This document shows, piece after piece, positions 1 through 12,500 of a stretch of 64,000 nt of DNA. This DNA comes from Apiotrichum sp. Y4204. Taxonomy: Eukaryota; Basidiomycota; Tremellomycetes; Trichosporonales; Trichosporonaceae. The notes under the pieces were generated by a model. It was not told where the DNA came from. It worked only from the letters and a program-made list of their open reading frames with translations, and ran no database searches. Within the stretch, counting starts at the first letter, position 1. Every line of letters starts with the position of its first letter. Location of the stretch: positions 310,001 through 374,000 of the forward strand of contig JAMYHL010000037.1 of NCBI GenBank assembly GCA_025531455.1, read 5' to 3'. The position numbers were made by a program, and so were the translations under genes.

Positions 1-368
1 CGGCGCGGAGCGTCTGGAGGGCGAGTCGCGGAATCGTCGGATACGCTCGTTAAAACGAGTGTAGTTTTGTGGAAATGTAAGAGATGGGAAGAGCCGTGAG
101 ATTGACGATCGATAGATCACAGTCGTGGACACGGCACTACACTTGATAGAGATGGAGATATGGCAATGATAACAATCAATGTCGAGTACGTCAGTCGACT
201 CGCTTTTTTCATCCACATTTTTCGACACAATCTCTAACGACAAGCAGAGCTGCAACTGGAGAAAACGAGTCACGTGACTGTCGTTATCGAGTTATAATCA
301 CCCCCCAAGGGCCACCCAACGCCCCACCCTCGAGATAAACATTCTTCGACGTCTGTCCCATCCTCGTC
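1..368. other. Non-coding, upstream of NRK1
   Basis: No supportable gene. The stretch holds mixed-composition DNA and ends in a short pyrimidine-rich segment just before the NRK1 start codon, so it probably contains that gene's promoter and leader. Any gene further left is outside the window. Confidence 0.5.
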
Positions 369-1241
369 ATGACATCGCCACTGGCCTACAGCCCTCAGAG
401 CACAATGACAACGCGCCTGATCACCATCGGGATAGGGTAAGTTTCCCAACGTCTATCCTCGCTAACAGCAGCGGCGCCTCATGCAGCGGAAAGACGACGC
501 TCGCAAAGCACCTCGCGCGCCTCCTCCCGGGCACGGTGGTGCACCAGGACGACTTTGCGCCGCCCGCCGCGCGCATCCCTATCCACAGCGTGCACGGCGT
601 GGCGGACTGGGACGACCCGGACACCGCGATTGAGTGGGGGCGCATGCGGGAGTTTATGGCCCGCCTGCGCTACCGGGGTATTGCGGAGTATACGAGCCGG
701 GACGCGCTGAATGCCGCTGTTAATGCCAAGGTGGACGTGCCGCTTTCGGACGCGACGGAGGCGCGCTGGGCAAAGACCTTTAATCGCATTAGGGAGAAGG
801 CTCCGGAGGACCGTCTGGTGTTTGTCCTTGTTGATGGGTTCGTGCTCTTCTACGACCGCGAAGTGACGGATGCGCTGGATGTGCGTGTCCTTCTCCGTCG
901 GCCGAGGGAGGTTCTCCAGCAGCGGAGGGAGGGGAGGGTGTACGCCCTGCAGAGTGAGTGGTGGCTGGTCCGGCTCTGGTTCATGTCTGACCCCAGATGA
1001 GGAAAACGAGGGAGATACGTGGGACGACCCTCCAGACTACTTTCCCAACATTGTCTGGCCGGCATACGTGAAGGCGCACGCGGGCCTGTTTGAGGATGGA
1101 AATGTTGAGGGTACGCCCCGTGGTAATTTGGAAGGTGGTGCTGTGCATGTGCTTGATGACAGCGATATCAGCGCGCTGGTGGGCGAGGTGTGCGGGCTGG
1201 TCCTGCGCGCAGTGAACGATGGGGCTGGCGTGAGATTGTAG
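369..1241 (+). CDS. NRK1: Nicotinamide riboside kinase
   Basis: Phosphorylates nicotinamide riboside to NMN in the NAD salvage pathway, in the cytosol (family knowledge). Exons 369..436, 472..953 and 997..1241 give 264 residues. The first splice creates a full P-loop, GGASCSGKTT, at about residue 23. It is followed by HQDDF, DWDDP (substrate side) and TWDDPPDYF, which matches the TW-DPPGYF region of eukaryotic NRKs. I chose acceptor 471 over the alternative AGs at 468 and 486 because it gives the cleanest P-loop. Introns are 35 and 43 nt. The gene ends 101 bp from the convergent gene on the minus strand. A uridine kinase-like relative is the main alternative, but the DPPDYF and DWDDP motifs favour NRK. 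Confidence 0.85.
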
Positions 1242-1342
1242 CGAAGCGTTCATCGGTGGCAGTGAGGTAGCAGCTTGGCAGACCCATACACGACATGCAT
1301 ACTGTACAAAATTACAGACCCGAATCAAGTCCCAAGCTTTCT

Positions 1343-4300
1343 CTACTTCTTGCCCCGTTTCGGTCGCGCATTGTAGTTGAACGCCACCGGCTCCTCGCCG
1401 TCGTAGAACATGGCCTGCACGGTCACCTTTGTGCGCTTGAGCTTCTCCACCGGCCGATCAAGGACGTTGCCGTGCGCATCGAGCGGGATCTGCGCTTCGC
1501 TCTTGAGTGCGGAACGCGTCGGGGGTCTGTCGGGAGCGGCTGGGGGCTCGCTTCCCAGCCCGCCACGAATGACGGTCAGGGAACGGTTCCAGCGCACAAA
1601 CTTGTCGGCCCCGCTTTCCTCCCCGTTCTCACTCCCGCTCAACCGTGCGCGCTTCGCGGGCCTGGCAGGCGTGTTGTACTCCTCCTCGTCACCTGGCCCG
1701 ACAGCGACCTGGACTTGCTCAATTAAAGGCTGGTCATCGTCAGACACGGAGCTGCTGCGCAGGCGCCGGCGCGCACGCGCGTTCCGTTCTGCCTTCTTCT
1801 CTTCCTCCTCCCGCTCCGCCGTCTTGGTAATCTTAGACGTCGGGGACGGTGGTCGGGGGCCGGGAACGCGGACAATCTGGCGATCAATCGCACAGAGATA
1901 CACCTGGTTGCGCATCGTGTTGCGTGTGGTTGCCGACTTGAGCTCCTTCTCGGACATGTTGGGAACAATCGAAGGAACGGGTGTCGGTTTAGCTCGCTGC
2001 GCGGTGGGTGCCACAATCGGCGGCGGAGGAACACGAGTTCGTGTTGACCGCCGGGCTCCGCGACCACTTTCCGGAGTGGGCGAGGCAGGGTCTGGTCGAG
2101 GCGCTTCTTGCTGTTCGCTAGCAGGTGCAGGGGCGGAAATCGGAATAGAAGAGGTACTGGTAGTGCTTCCGCTCGTCGTTCGCGTTGGGCGTGTGCTTGC
2201 GCTACTGCTGGCGTCATTGCTCTGTTTGCCAGAGTCGTTGCCTGCGCTTGTTTCCGTCTCGTTCTTCGATTCGGTGTTGGCATCAGCTGGCGCTGATGAT
2301 TCCTCGGAGGGAGCCTCGTCTACCTCCATCTTCTCCTCCTCCTGGGGCGGCTCTGCCCTCGCGTCCTCGACCTCCTCTGCGGGTTCAGATCGCGCCTCAG
2401 ACAGTCGCGGCATGAGCGACGTCGAGAACGGCCGCGTAGCGGGGCCAAGACCCGTGCGCATCTTCTGAGCCGACGAGGGCTGCGCGGAGGCGGGAGAGGG
2501 TCGAGTAGGGTGAAACTTGAGCGGCGTACTGGCTGGGCGAGCCGGTGAAGGCGCCTGAGGTCAGATAAAGACTCTTGGTATTTCAAGCATCATACTCACA
2601 ACCCTGCCCATGCGCTGGCTCGTGGGAGTCGCCATTGGCCGTACAGGCTTCCCCATGACACTCGCGCGATTTGGTGAGCGGAAAGCCCCGGACGCCAGAC
2701 CGGAGCCGAGGGAGAACTGCAGGCCGGCGTCTCGAACAGGGCGTGTGGCAAAGCTGCGCCCGCCGACAGCGACAGTAGAGCGATCGACCGACTGGATAGC
2801 TGAGAACGGGCGCTTGAGGGACGGGACAGGTGTGGCTTGAGGCACGTTGGCCGGGATTGGAGTGACCAGCTCCTGAAGTGGCTCAACGATGGACGCGGCG
2901 AGAGGCGGGACCGGGGCGATTTTGGTTGCACGGTGGATGGCCGGGGCTGTTGGCCTCTTCCCGACAGGGCGGGGAATGCCGGTACCCACAGTTTTCCGTG
3001 GAACTGGTATGCCTGATGTTGCTGGCTTGATTGGATTCTTCAGCGCGCTTTTCAGCGGCTTCGCCCTTGATTCGCCATGTTGTAAACGCTCGACGCGTGC
3101 CAGGGCGGAGACAGCGTCATCCGAAACGTGTGGCCGTGCCTCAGGTGGTGTCGCCTTGTTGACGTTGACTGCCAACGGCTGCGAACGGCTTTCAGCCATG
3201 ACCCGAGGGCTCTTCCCTAAAGCAGGACTCTTTGCTGGTGACAAGACGTTCTTTGCCGGCGAGAAGGAGGACATTTTTGATGACACAATCCAGTCCAGCT
3301 GGCCTCGGATGGCTGCCGCCTTCTTCTCCGCACGACGCCGGGCCCTGTCTGCATCGTTATTCTCGATCTGCGATGCTTTCAAGACCCGGTTGGGGCGCTC
3401 GCTGTAAGAGATTGGAGGGCGGTTCGGACGGGTGGACGCTGGCGTTTTAGGGAGCGGACCCATGCTGGGCGCAAGACGGCGGGGCGTTATAACTGGCAGG
3501 ATGCGCGAGCTTGGGCTGTCTAAAGATGGTAACGCGAGAGTCATCTCCGGCGTAGCTCCCGGCGGTGCGATATCGGCAGGTGCCGGGTCCAAGCCGCGCA
3601 TCGGTGTGACACTGGACGCTGAAGGTGAAGCCACGCTAAACACCGGCATGACCATTGGCCCACGAGCAACTATCGGCGAGTTGAGTTCCGAGTCATAGGA
3701 CATATCCGCTGCCACTTCCGAGGGAGTCTGGGGGAAGGTCTGCCGCAACGGTGTGGTTTTGACAGGCGTGGAAGCGGGTCGCGCCTGTGGAGACGGTTCA
3801 CTCGAGACCGCAGGGCGAGGGACGTCTGGAGCCTTATCCGGAGTCCACTGGGGGTGAATCAAGAAGGGGTCCTCCAGGGCAACCGAGAAATCGGACGCTG
3901 CAGATGCTGAGCTACCGAGAAAGGGATTCTCAAGCACACTAGATGCCGCAGCGCTGCTGAGGTCGGAGCTGTCCATGTCAAGAGTATCACAGGCGATAGA
4001 GGTATCCTCCAGTGGTCCCAGGTCGGGGTCGTCGAGATCGAGCATTGAGAGACCTCCCATGTCAATCTGCGTCGCAACGTCTGGCGTGAGTTTCGAAGTA
4101 CACAAAGAACTCACCTCCTTCCTTGTTTTCAAAGCCTAACGTGACTGCAGTGTCCGGTTCCCGCTCGCCAGTCATCATGTAGTCATCTTCCTCAGATCCG
4201 TAGTAGAGGTCGGGGAGCATCGTGTTCTCCTTGTCCGTCTCCTCATCACTCATGGGGATTTGGCGGAACATGTGCTCCTCGGCATTGAAGCTCGGCATGT

Positions 4301-4865
4301 CTTCCGGGGTGACATCTGGCGAGTCGAGGACGACATCAGTGGAGGCGGCAGCCATGGGCTGAGAACTGGGGCCGGCTTCGGGCTCTTCACTCAGCCTGGA
4401 CACCTCCTCCTCATTCTCCTCCTGCACAGACGGCCTGTCCAAGACATCTCCATCCGAACCTTTGTCCAGGTTGGTGGTCGCCTTCTCCAGCTCGGCATGG
4501 ACCAGTGTCTTGCGGCGCACAAACTCCCGCGAGCTGCGCGTATTTACACGATTAACAAGCGACGATCGTCGGCGGCCAGCAATCGTGGAGAGGTTGTGTG
4601 ATGCGGGGGAGGGGGGTATGGAGCGGGAGAGCGTGGCCACAATCTTGCGTTCGATGGGGTTGTGTGCGCCGAAGAAGACGCCGGCCTCATCATCGTCTGA
4701 TGCCATCTCAAAGGACGACAGCTCCGACTCGGTTGAAGAGTCGACATCATCATCCGATGCCAGGCGATTGTGAGGCGAGACAGATTGTTCGAGGATGGGA
4801 CATGTGTTCTGCTGAACCCGCTGCGGCGTTGGCGACACGATTGGTGGTGCGTCCGCTGAGGACAT
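1343..4865 (-). CDS. Large disordered KEN-box protein, unknown function
   Basis: I do not recognise this protein. Exons on the minus strand are 4865..4115, 4080..2600 and 2554..1343 (introns 34 and 45 nt), giving 1,147 residues. It is almost entirely low-complexity, rich in Ser, Pro, Glu, Arg and Lys, with no visible globular domain or membrane segment. Features seen: a KEN motif near residue 210 in an acidic stretch, RxxL motifs near residues 100 and 116, repeated S/T-P and basic R-K-P stretches, and a less degenerate C-terminus around FYDGEEPVAFNY ending in RPKRGKK. KEN plus D-box-like motifs suggest an APC/C-regulated cell-cycle or chromatin protein (inference only). The start is the Met of MSSADAPP; a Met five codons upstream is also possible. 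Its upstream region faces the kinase gene across 4.7 kb. Confidence 0.7.
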
Positions 4866-7800
4866 GGTGATATGCCAAGTGCGAAAGCACCGAGGGAAAG
4901 GGGCAGAACGAGATGTGCGTGGATGTGAGGTGTCTCGATTGTGGAGGCGAAGTGACGAACAACGAAAGGGGTTTGTGAGAGATCGGGCGGAGGTGCGAGG
5001 AGGGCAGTGACGGGAGAGACAGGTACTGTTGGGTGCTTTGGAACGAGTGTGTTTACGTGTACCGTATTGGGGATCGGAGAGGTCGTGGGACGGATCTGTA
5101 CGACCTGAACAGTAGCTGAACAGATAGGTGTTGTGGTTGTATGTATCACGGTGGTTGAGACAAGAGAAAAAAGAGACGAATGGGATAAGAGAATTGTTTG
5201 TTGTTGTCTGGGTCGTTGAGCACGGGTGTGGTTCTGTTGTTGTGTTTGTGGGGGGTGGGGGCAGGAGGAAGGCACGGTGGTGGTTGCTTTTTTGGCGTCT
5301 GGGTGGCGCGTGCTGTTTTAGCTTTCTTGGTGATGGAATGAATGACCTTTGTTTGTTTGGGTCATTTACAAGACACACTAAAAGGGTTTATATTACATAA
5401 TACAACAATCTTTAGAGCTTCTTCAGTCACGTGATGATTGCGCTGAGGGATCATGATTGATATAGGTTCGGGGATGCTGAGACAAAGGCAAAGGGAAGGT
5501 GCCAAGCCAAGACAAAGCCCCATTAGGACGGGGGTATTCAGGGACTTTGATCTGAAATGCTAATGAACTCATACCTGTGGTCTGCGTCGTTCATTACCGG
5601 TAGTTCGTGGGGGGTTCAACAGAAGATTCCTCATTCCTCAGCCTCGCCCATCAATCGTATGATGCGAGTTCGAGAAGTGCCCGAGGAGAGCTGGATGATG
5701 TACGCTATGCGTCATGGGCCAGACAGAGCACCACATTCATTGATGTTCTAACATTTCCCTCTTTCTCCTAATGTTCTAGTTGCTGATCGACATTGTTTAG
5801 CGGTATGCGGCTTGAGTGATGGAAGGAATGCAACACAGTCTCGCTTCGCTACGATCACTTCAAAAGGTCGAACCCTGTGGACTACTATGAAGATTAGGTC
5901 TCCTTGGTTCCAGAGTATCGTTGCCACATTGGGAAAGAACATGGTGTATCACGGAGAGATACCAGAGATCTGCGGATTATCGTAACTGGGTATCTCTCTG
6001 TCCACATGGATGGACTGCTCTTTCGCCGACAATATCCGTGCCAACCAGGCCTGACACTTGAATGCTAAACGACATGCCGTCCTCTGGCGAGAACCCAAAT
6101 TGAGAGGCACAAGTGCCCTCCTGTTGCACACCCCGCATAGAAATGATGTCGGAGATGTGTCCGAGAACCGGTCGTTTATGCTCGGTCGTTGAGAGAACGG
6201 GAGGAACAAGCTTACCATTAATTTCTTGTCAACCCTGTGCCGCACCTCCCGCTGCCAGTTCACGTTCCGACCTCTGTAAGGTTACGATCGCTGCCGATGT
6301 CGACACGACCAGGATTCTCGGCACACGCGATGACATGGCAGGGAGACTGCCCCTCGGGCAGCGCGGAGCGAGGATGAGATCGGCGGTTCAGTCTAGGCCT
6401 CCTGGGCGATGAAGGTTGATCATTGACTATTTGACTAGCGATGCGCCCGGCTTTGCCAACCGTGCTGATTTCTGGCGCCCGGCGCGCATGGGGTCGGGAG
6501 TACTGAATTGATGCGCTCGGCAATGCCCGTTCTGGACACTCTATGACATGGCGTAGGACGACCAAAGTAGGAGACGTAAGCTGTGTGTACCTCCATGTAG
6601 AAAGGCTGCAATTGGAAGAGGTCGTAGCAACCTGGGGCGCTGACGATACTTGACGATGATGATGCTGATGATGCTACATTGACATTGAGCTGGTGAAAAC
6701 GTGCCTGGGCGCCTGATACTGTTCAGAGGAACAATAGCTACTCTGCTGCAAATAACTCCCCTGTAGTAAGTAGCAGTCGGCTGCGCAACTACGTAGCTGT
6801 CGTTCTCGCGGGCCTCAGGGGGATCACGGATATTGAGTAGTTGTGACTCGGCCACTCGGCCACTTGGCCACTTGGTGTCCAGCGCCCATTCATCCAGGGC
6901 ATGATCAGCTGGCACATCGCTGATCGCTGATCATTCTGGACGCTGATCGTCGTGCAACGCGATTGCAGGTTGCTTGCATTGCTTGAGCGCTGTTCCATCA
7001 CCACAGTCACCCAAATCCATCTTGGGGGGGCGATGAAACGACAACTCTTTACTCGTGACTGCCGCTTGACAAGAGCATATTGAGCATGTTAGGAGCCCTA
7101 CACGCTACATGATCACGCTGCGTACCAAAGCAGCCCTGCTGCCAGGCACCGAGTACCGAGTATCCCTATCAGCCACGTTCCCTCTCATGCCCCCCTTTGG
7201 CACTCACAATCACAGCCGGCGTAGCCGTTGGCCGTCTGTGCCCCGGCGGGTATGCCCCCGCTTTTGTTCACCCCAGGTCCGCCCCAGCCAGCGGGTGGAT
7301 GTGTATGGTGTGATTCTGATTACCAGAGACCCTGCCTGTCCCATGGATTCCACTCAGACGGTGCCACGAGGACAGGGGCCCACAGGGGCGCGCGGGCGCA
7401 AGGGACCCGGGGGACCAACCGGGCCAACACAGCCAACAGGCCAAGAGCTAGCGGCCAGCGGGTCAACGGGGTTCCTTGTAGCCCCTTATCCCATCGCGCT
7501 ACATACGTGCTTTGCATCGCGCTCACCCCTGTGGACAGTACAGTACAACCTGCACCCGCCCAGCTACGCATATCCCATCCCATCCCATTATCCCATCGCA
7601 TCTCCCCCTCCCCCCGGCGCGCATCCGTCTGCAAAAGGAGACGACAAGAAGTGTGGGATCTCTAGCAATCTTTGTAGTGCGCAGTGCCTGCCTCACCCCC
7701 TCCCTTCCCTCCCTCCCCTCCCATCAATCCGCACATCTCTACTGCACCGCCAGTGCGCACCCTCTAGCTCCGGCCTCCAATCCATACCTTACGCACAACA

Positions 7801-9525
7801 CACCCACACCCACCCTCACACTCACCCTCTTGATCCTTCATACCCATCCCACGACCAACACTCAACGCCCTCTGATCCGACAACACACGCACAAATCATC
7901 CTCCTACTCACCGCCCCGGGAAGGAACAGCGACGACACCAAATACACGTATAGTGACAGAGTAGAGAAGGAGGGAAAGCAAATCACACGTCTGTCCCATC
8001 GGCCATCGTCCAACACGATCCAACAGTCGTTCACTTGATCACCTGCCGTTGATTATTCGCCTCTCCGGCACGCCTTTTCTCTCCTCACTCTCCTCTGATC
8101 CTCTTAGCTCCTCTCTTATTCTCCCCAGTTTGTCGGGAATAAGAGCAAGTCACATACCACGCCACACCCTCTGCTGGGACCTCCCGCGCCTCATCTCGCT
8201 TCCTGGACGTGTTCACCCTGGACACCGCCAGAGCGCCAGAAAGAACCTGGTCGATACCTACTGGTGCAGCAGACTGCTGTCACTAGCCACTAGGATTGAG
8301 GGCTCTCTGGATCTCTGTTCAGCTGTGTCTGATCGATCTTCTTCGATCCATCCCTCCACTCGCCCTTGTTCTCTTCGCGTCCGCGTCCGCGTCCCCGGAG
8401 CACCCCGTTCCCGCCTTCTTCATCTCTTCTCTACACACTCGGACCCACAGCTTCTCTGCGCCTCCGTTTTCTTTCCTTTGCCTCTGTTGGTGCGCGCGCA
8501 GCCGAAGGAAAACAACTCCCCATCGCATCTCGGGACGCGCACCTACCGTTCTGAGCCGCCAGCATAGCCCTGCACAAGTTGGTTGGACTCTGCATCTCAC
8601 TCCGTCCATCTTCCTTCTCTCAGTTCACTCCCCGTGCGCACTCCAACGCTTCCACAGCCATCACCACCACCGACGCCACCATCACTCTTCCCTTCTCCTC
8701 ACGCGCCGTTGTCCTCATTCCGACTTGTTAACGAACTCGCTCCTCGGCATCTCCCTTAGGTGCAGCTGCTTTCCCGACTGCTGTCGAACGTCACGTATCC
8801 TCGACACCTCGGACCTCGGACACGCCGCTGGCCGTTCGGTTGCCCCGTCTTCCAAGTTACCCCACGACCTGTTCACAGTGAGTTTAGTGGTTCACTGCAT
8901 TCTCAACACTTTTGTCTGCCGCGTTCCCTCGGATCATTTCTCTCGTCGCCGCCAGACCAATCCCTGCGAATACTGTGCATTCCCAACCTCTCTCCTGCCA
9001 TCCACCCATTCATCTTCAACTGCTTCAACAAGGCAGTTCTGGATCATCTCCTATAAAGCTGTCTGTCCCACACCCTCTGCTGTCCTTCTGTCTAAAGAAG
9101 CTACACCGTCCCTTTGAGCCCTTTGCATCCCTTGAGCGCACCCACCGCCTTGAACGTGAACCGACGAGTCGTGGTGCCAGCTTCGGTTGTCGCGCTCAAG
9201 GGCATGTTCCAGACTGGGTGTGAGATGAGAAACATTACCGCTCATTGTGCGAGACTGCAACGTGCATCGCACGCCTCGTCTCCGCCTGATCAACTTCCAG
9301 ATCACATATCACAGATCGCACACACTCTTCTGGCTACACTTTCCCATTACACTCGCGTTGCTTCATCTAAATTCATCACATCTTCACATACATTGTAGCT
9401 TTGTAGCACCTCCTTCATCTTCTGCTTCTTCTTCCTTACTCTCCACTCCATTATCCTTCTCAACACCAGTGCTGACACCGCTGCCCAGCCCTCTCATGAC
9501 GGACCGCTATTGAATTCAAAGTGCA
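4866..9525. other. 4.7-kb divergent intergenic region with pyrimidine-rich leader
   Basis: No gene supported. The part near 4.9-5.4 kb is the probable promoter of the minus-strand gene. From about 7.6 to 9.5 kb the plus strand becomes C/T-rich with many CCCTCC, TCTTC and CACC runs, as expected of a long promoter or 5' leader of the downstream kinase. Open frames here (for example 7109..8038 and 8296..9117) are compositional: Pro/Ser/His-rich translations with no domain and no splice logic. Upstream introns in the kinase leader are possible but I cannot place them. Confidence 0.5.
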
Positions 9526-12500
9526 ATGTCCTATCCCGCCGCGCGAGGTTCGCCCCCCCGCGCCGGGCTCTCACTACACGCGGCTGCCTACGCGCTTCAC
9601 ACCGATTCGACCGGCGCCCAACCCACTGTCTCCTCTACACCCTCGAGCCGTGTTGTGTCCGGCGCGCATGGGACACAGAGGCGGCATGTGTCAGCGTCGG
9701 CGTCACCGCCACAGCCATTTAATGGGTCGGGCAGGTTTGAGGATGCGGCTTATGAAAACGGTAGCGGCTCTGGTTACCATGGGTCCCCTGCTGCCAATGG
9801 CAGAGGCTACTATGTAACAACCGCGGAGCTTGCTGGTCCTTCCCATTCCTACCACGCCTCACACACAGCAGATCGCTACCCGTCTGTCCTACCGGCGTCC
9901 TCCGCCGACGTGTCGTATAGTAGTGCAGGCCCGGCTGAAGGCAGTGAACGCCTACCTTCGGGATCGCAGCAACAAACAACACCGACAGGTGGAAGCACAC
10001 TTCCTTCCTCCACAATGCGTGGACGGCGCGCCCCGGCACCAGCAGCGTTGGACCTCCGCTCGGATCGACCACCACCCCTGCCGCCAGGGGCCGCCGCTCC
10101 TTCGGGCCTGGATGACTGGGACGTCTACGTGCGGCAGCATCAGCCGCAGCAGCCCCGCATGTCGTACCAGGCAGTGAGTGGCCCTGTGGCGATAGGAACT
10201 GACGAAAAGCCGTCATCGGCACAACGCCCCGCGTTATCGCTGAACACGGGTCGGCACGCGTCTGGACAGCCAGCTCAACCAGCAGCAGCTCGAGTGGAAG
10301 CTGTTCCCTTCCCCATACAACATGCCACTCCTCCAACGCTCTCTCCATCTCATTCCTATCGATCCATCCCACTCTCCGCCTTCGGACCCACACCCGGCGA
10401 CGACAACACGCGCGTTTCCGTTATTGATCCACGTGCTTCCGTAGCAAGCTCGGATCGTACAGGTGTCAACGGGGATCGCGTCTCGTACGTTTGACTGTGT
10501 TGACGGTACACGCGGATGCTGACATTCAATTCAGAATTGACTCGTACTACCTAGGCGCTGGATACGGGAACGAAGGGGGTCTTTCTCCGGGAGAACGCCA
10601 CTCGTCTCTCACTCCAAGTACACCGGAATACTTTGACCCGTCAAACATTGACCGTCGAGGCTTAATCGGAGTCGGAGAACTTGCCACGCCGCGTTGGGGA
10701 CCGTCCGAGACCAGGCACTTGCGGACCCCGAGTATGCCGCATGACTTCTCTCTCACACCACCCGTTCCCCCTCTTGATCGCTCCCTGTTAGTCGGCTCAG
10801 CTCCTGGCAATCAGTCGGGGTGGACCAAGCGGTCGGAAGCCAGTTCGGCTGCTAGCCTGGGAGGAAATCCGCTGGAGCAGGTCATGGAACGGTCAGAGGA
10901 CACGCCTCGCAAGGATCGCATGCGCCACCGGTCGGTATCCCACGAGCACCCACAGCGACAGGCCAGCATCAGTTCTCAGCAGGGTCTGAACGCTCTGGAC
11001 AATCTCCTTTCGTTGTCATCATTAGGGGAATTTTCCTTCGACTCCACGATTGAGCCAACGCAGTTTGCCGCATCTCTCAACATGCCCGAGCCCAAGATCA
11101 CCCCTTCGTCGTCGATGCGAAACCGTGATTTGCGTGCATCTGCTCCACCGGCGCCCAAAGGCTATGCTTCCACGTTCACAGTTCCGGACGCCGCGCCCCC
11201 ACTCCCTCCCAAAATCCTGGACGGGCCTCTGTCTGCACCGCCAAGTGCCCCGCCCCTTACCATCCCTCCAGGCGCCGCTGCTCCTGAATTACCTCCCTCA
11301 ACACCTACAACAGCATTACCCGTTTCGTCAACACTACCCACTTCAGGGAGCGCGCGAGAACGCATCTATGCCAGGCGTGCGTCGCGTCAGCAAGCTGCAG
11401 CGGCTGCTGCTGGCATTCCCCCACCACAGATGATCGACCTTCCCCCACTTCCTGTGCCCAAGATGTCGCCACCTGACTCTGCCGATTCTCAAACGCAGAC
11501 GTTCCGCGAGTCACGCAAGACACCGCCATCCGGTGGACGCGACGCAGGTCGTGAGCGGGAGCCGTCTGTTGTGTCCAGGCGCCGAACATTAGCAAGCCCG
11601 AGTCACGATATACTGCGCCATATCGCTCCCAAGGACTTTTCGCACTTACCGCCCAGTCCATCAAGTGCTTCTATCAATCAATTTTTACGCGGATCATCTG
11701 CGACCACAACTACAACACGCGCCGCCGCGACGCGCACGCCGCCTCCCGGGTCGTTCAGCTCGCACACACCAAAGTCATCCGCCGCAGGAGTTTCACGTTC
11801 CGACTCGGTCCGCTCTCGGTCACGGTCACAGTCTATGAAGGTCGGCGAGGTCGCGGCCACTGCAGAGGCCCTCCGCAAACTTGACGGCCTTGGTGCAACA
11901 CCGATGAGCAAGAAGATGTCGTCTGGGTCATCGGCGACACCAAAGCCTCGGCCGCCGTCGCCTTCTGATGCTGCCAAACGTCTCACCGCAAAGAGCAGTG
12001 TCTCTAGCATTCAAACTGGTAGAGGCAAGGAATCCCCTCTAAACAACTGGTGCGAGATCAGTTTCAACGACCTGACGACCATGACGACTCCAGGTGCACC
12101 TACACCCCCGTCCCGTAGCAACCGAGCTTCGCGCGACGCCTCAATGCACGCCTCAGAACCGCCACCGTTGACATTTGAACAGAAGGCCCGTGAATCGTCC
12201 CCCAGCCTTGTCGGAACACCTACCTCGCGGGATTCACACACCCAGCCGCCAACCACGGTCACTCCTCCAGCTGTCGCTCGCGACTTCCGAGCTGAAAAGG
12301 CTGCCCGTCGCCCGAGCATTCAAAGCGACTTGTCATCTTCTGATGGAATACTCGACGACCCTGCTGCCGAAGGCTACGTACCACCGGTCCCTCCGTTACC
12401 ACGCGGATACATGTCGATGCGCCAAGGTCTTGTCCCCGCAGGGTCAAATCTTCACACCTCTTCCTCTCAGCATCTGATGACCAAGTATGTCCCCATTCAC

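Noticed and set aside
1410..2468. Plus-strand 352-codon frame
   Set aside because: Ser-rich antisense of the disordered KEN-box protein.
7109..8038. Plus-strand 309-codon frame
   Set aside because: Pro/Ser/His-rich translation of C/T-rich upstream DNA, no domain, and no splice signals that extend it into anything better.
8296..9117. Plus-strand 273-codon frame with hydrophobic start
   Set aside because: Low-complexity pyrimidine-rich leader; the apparent signal peptide comes from CTC/TTC codons, and three frames are open in parallel.
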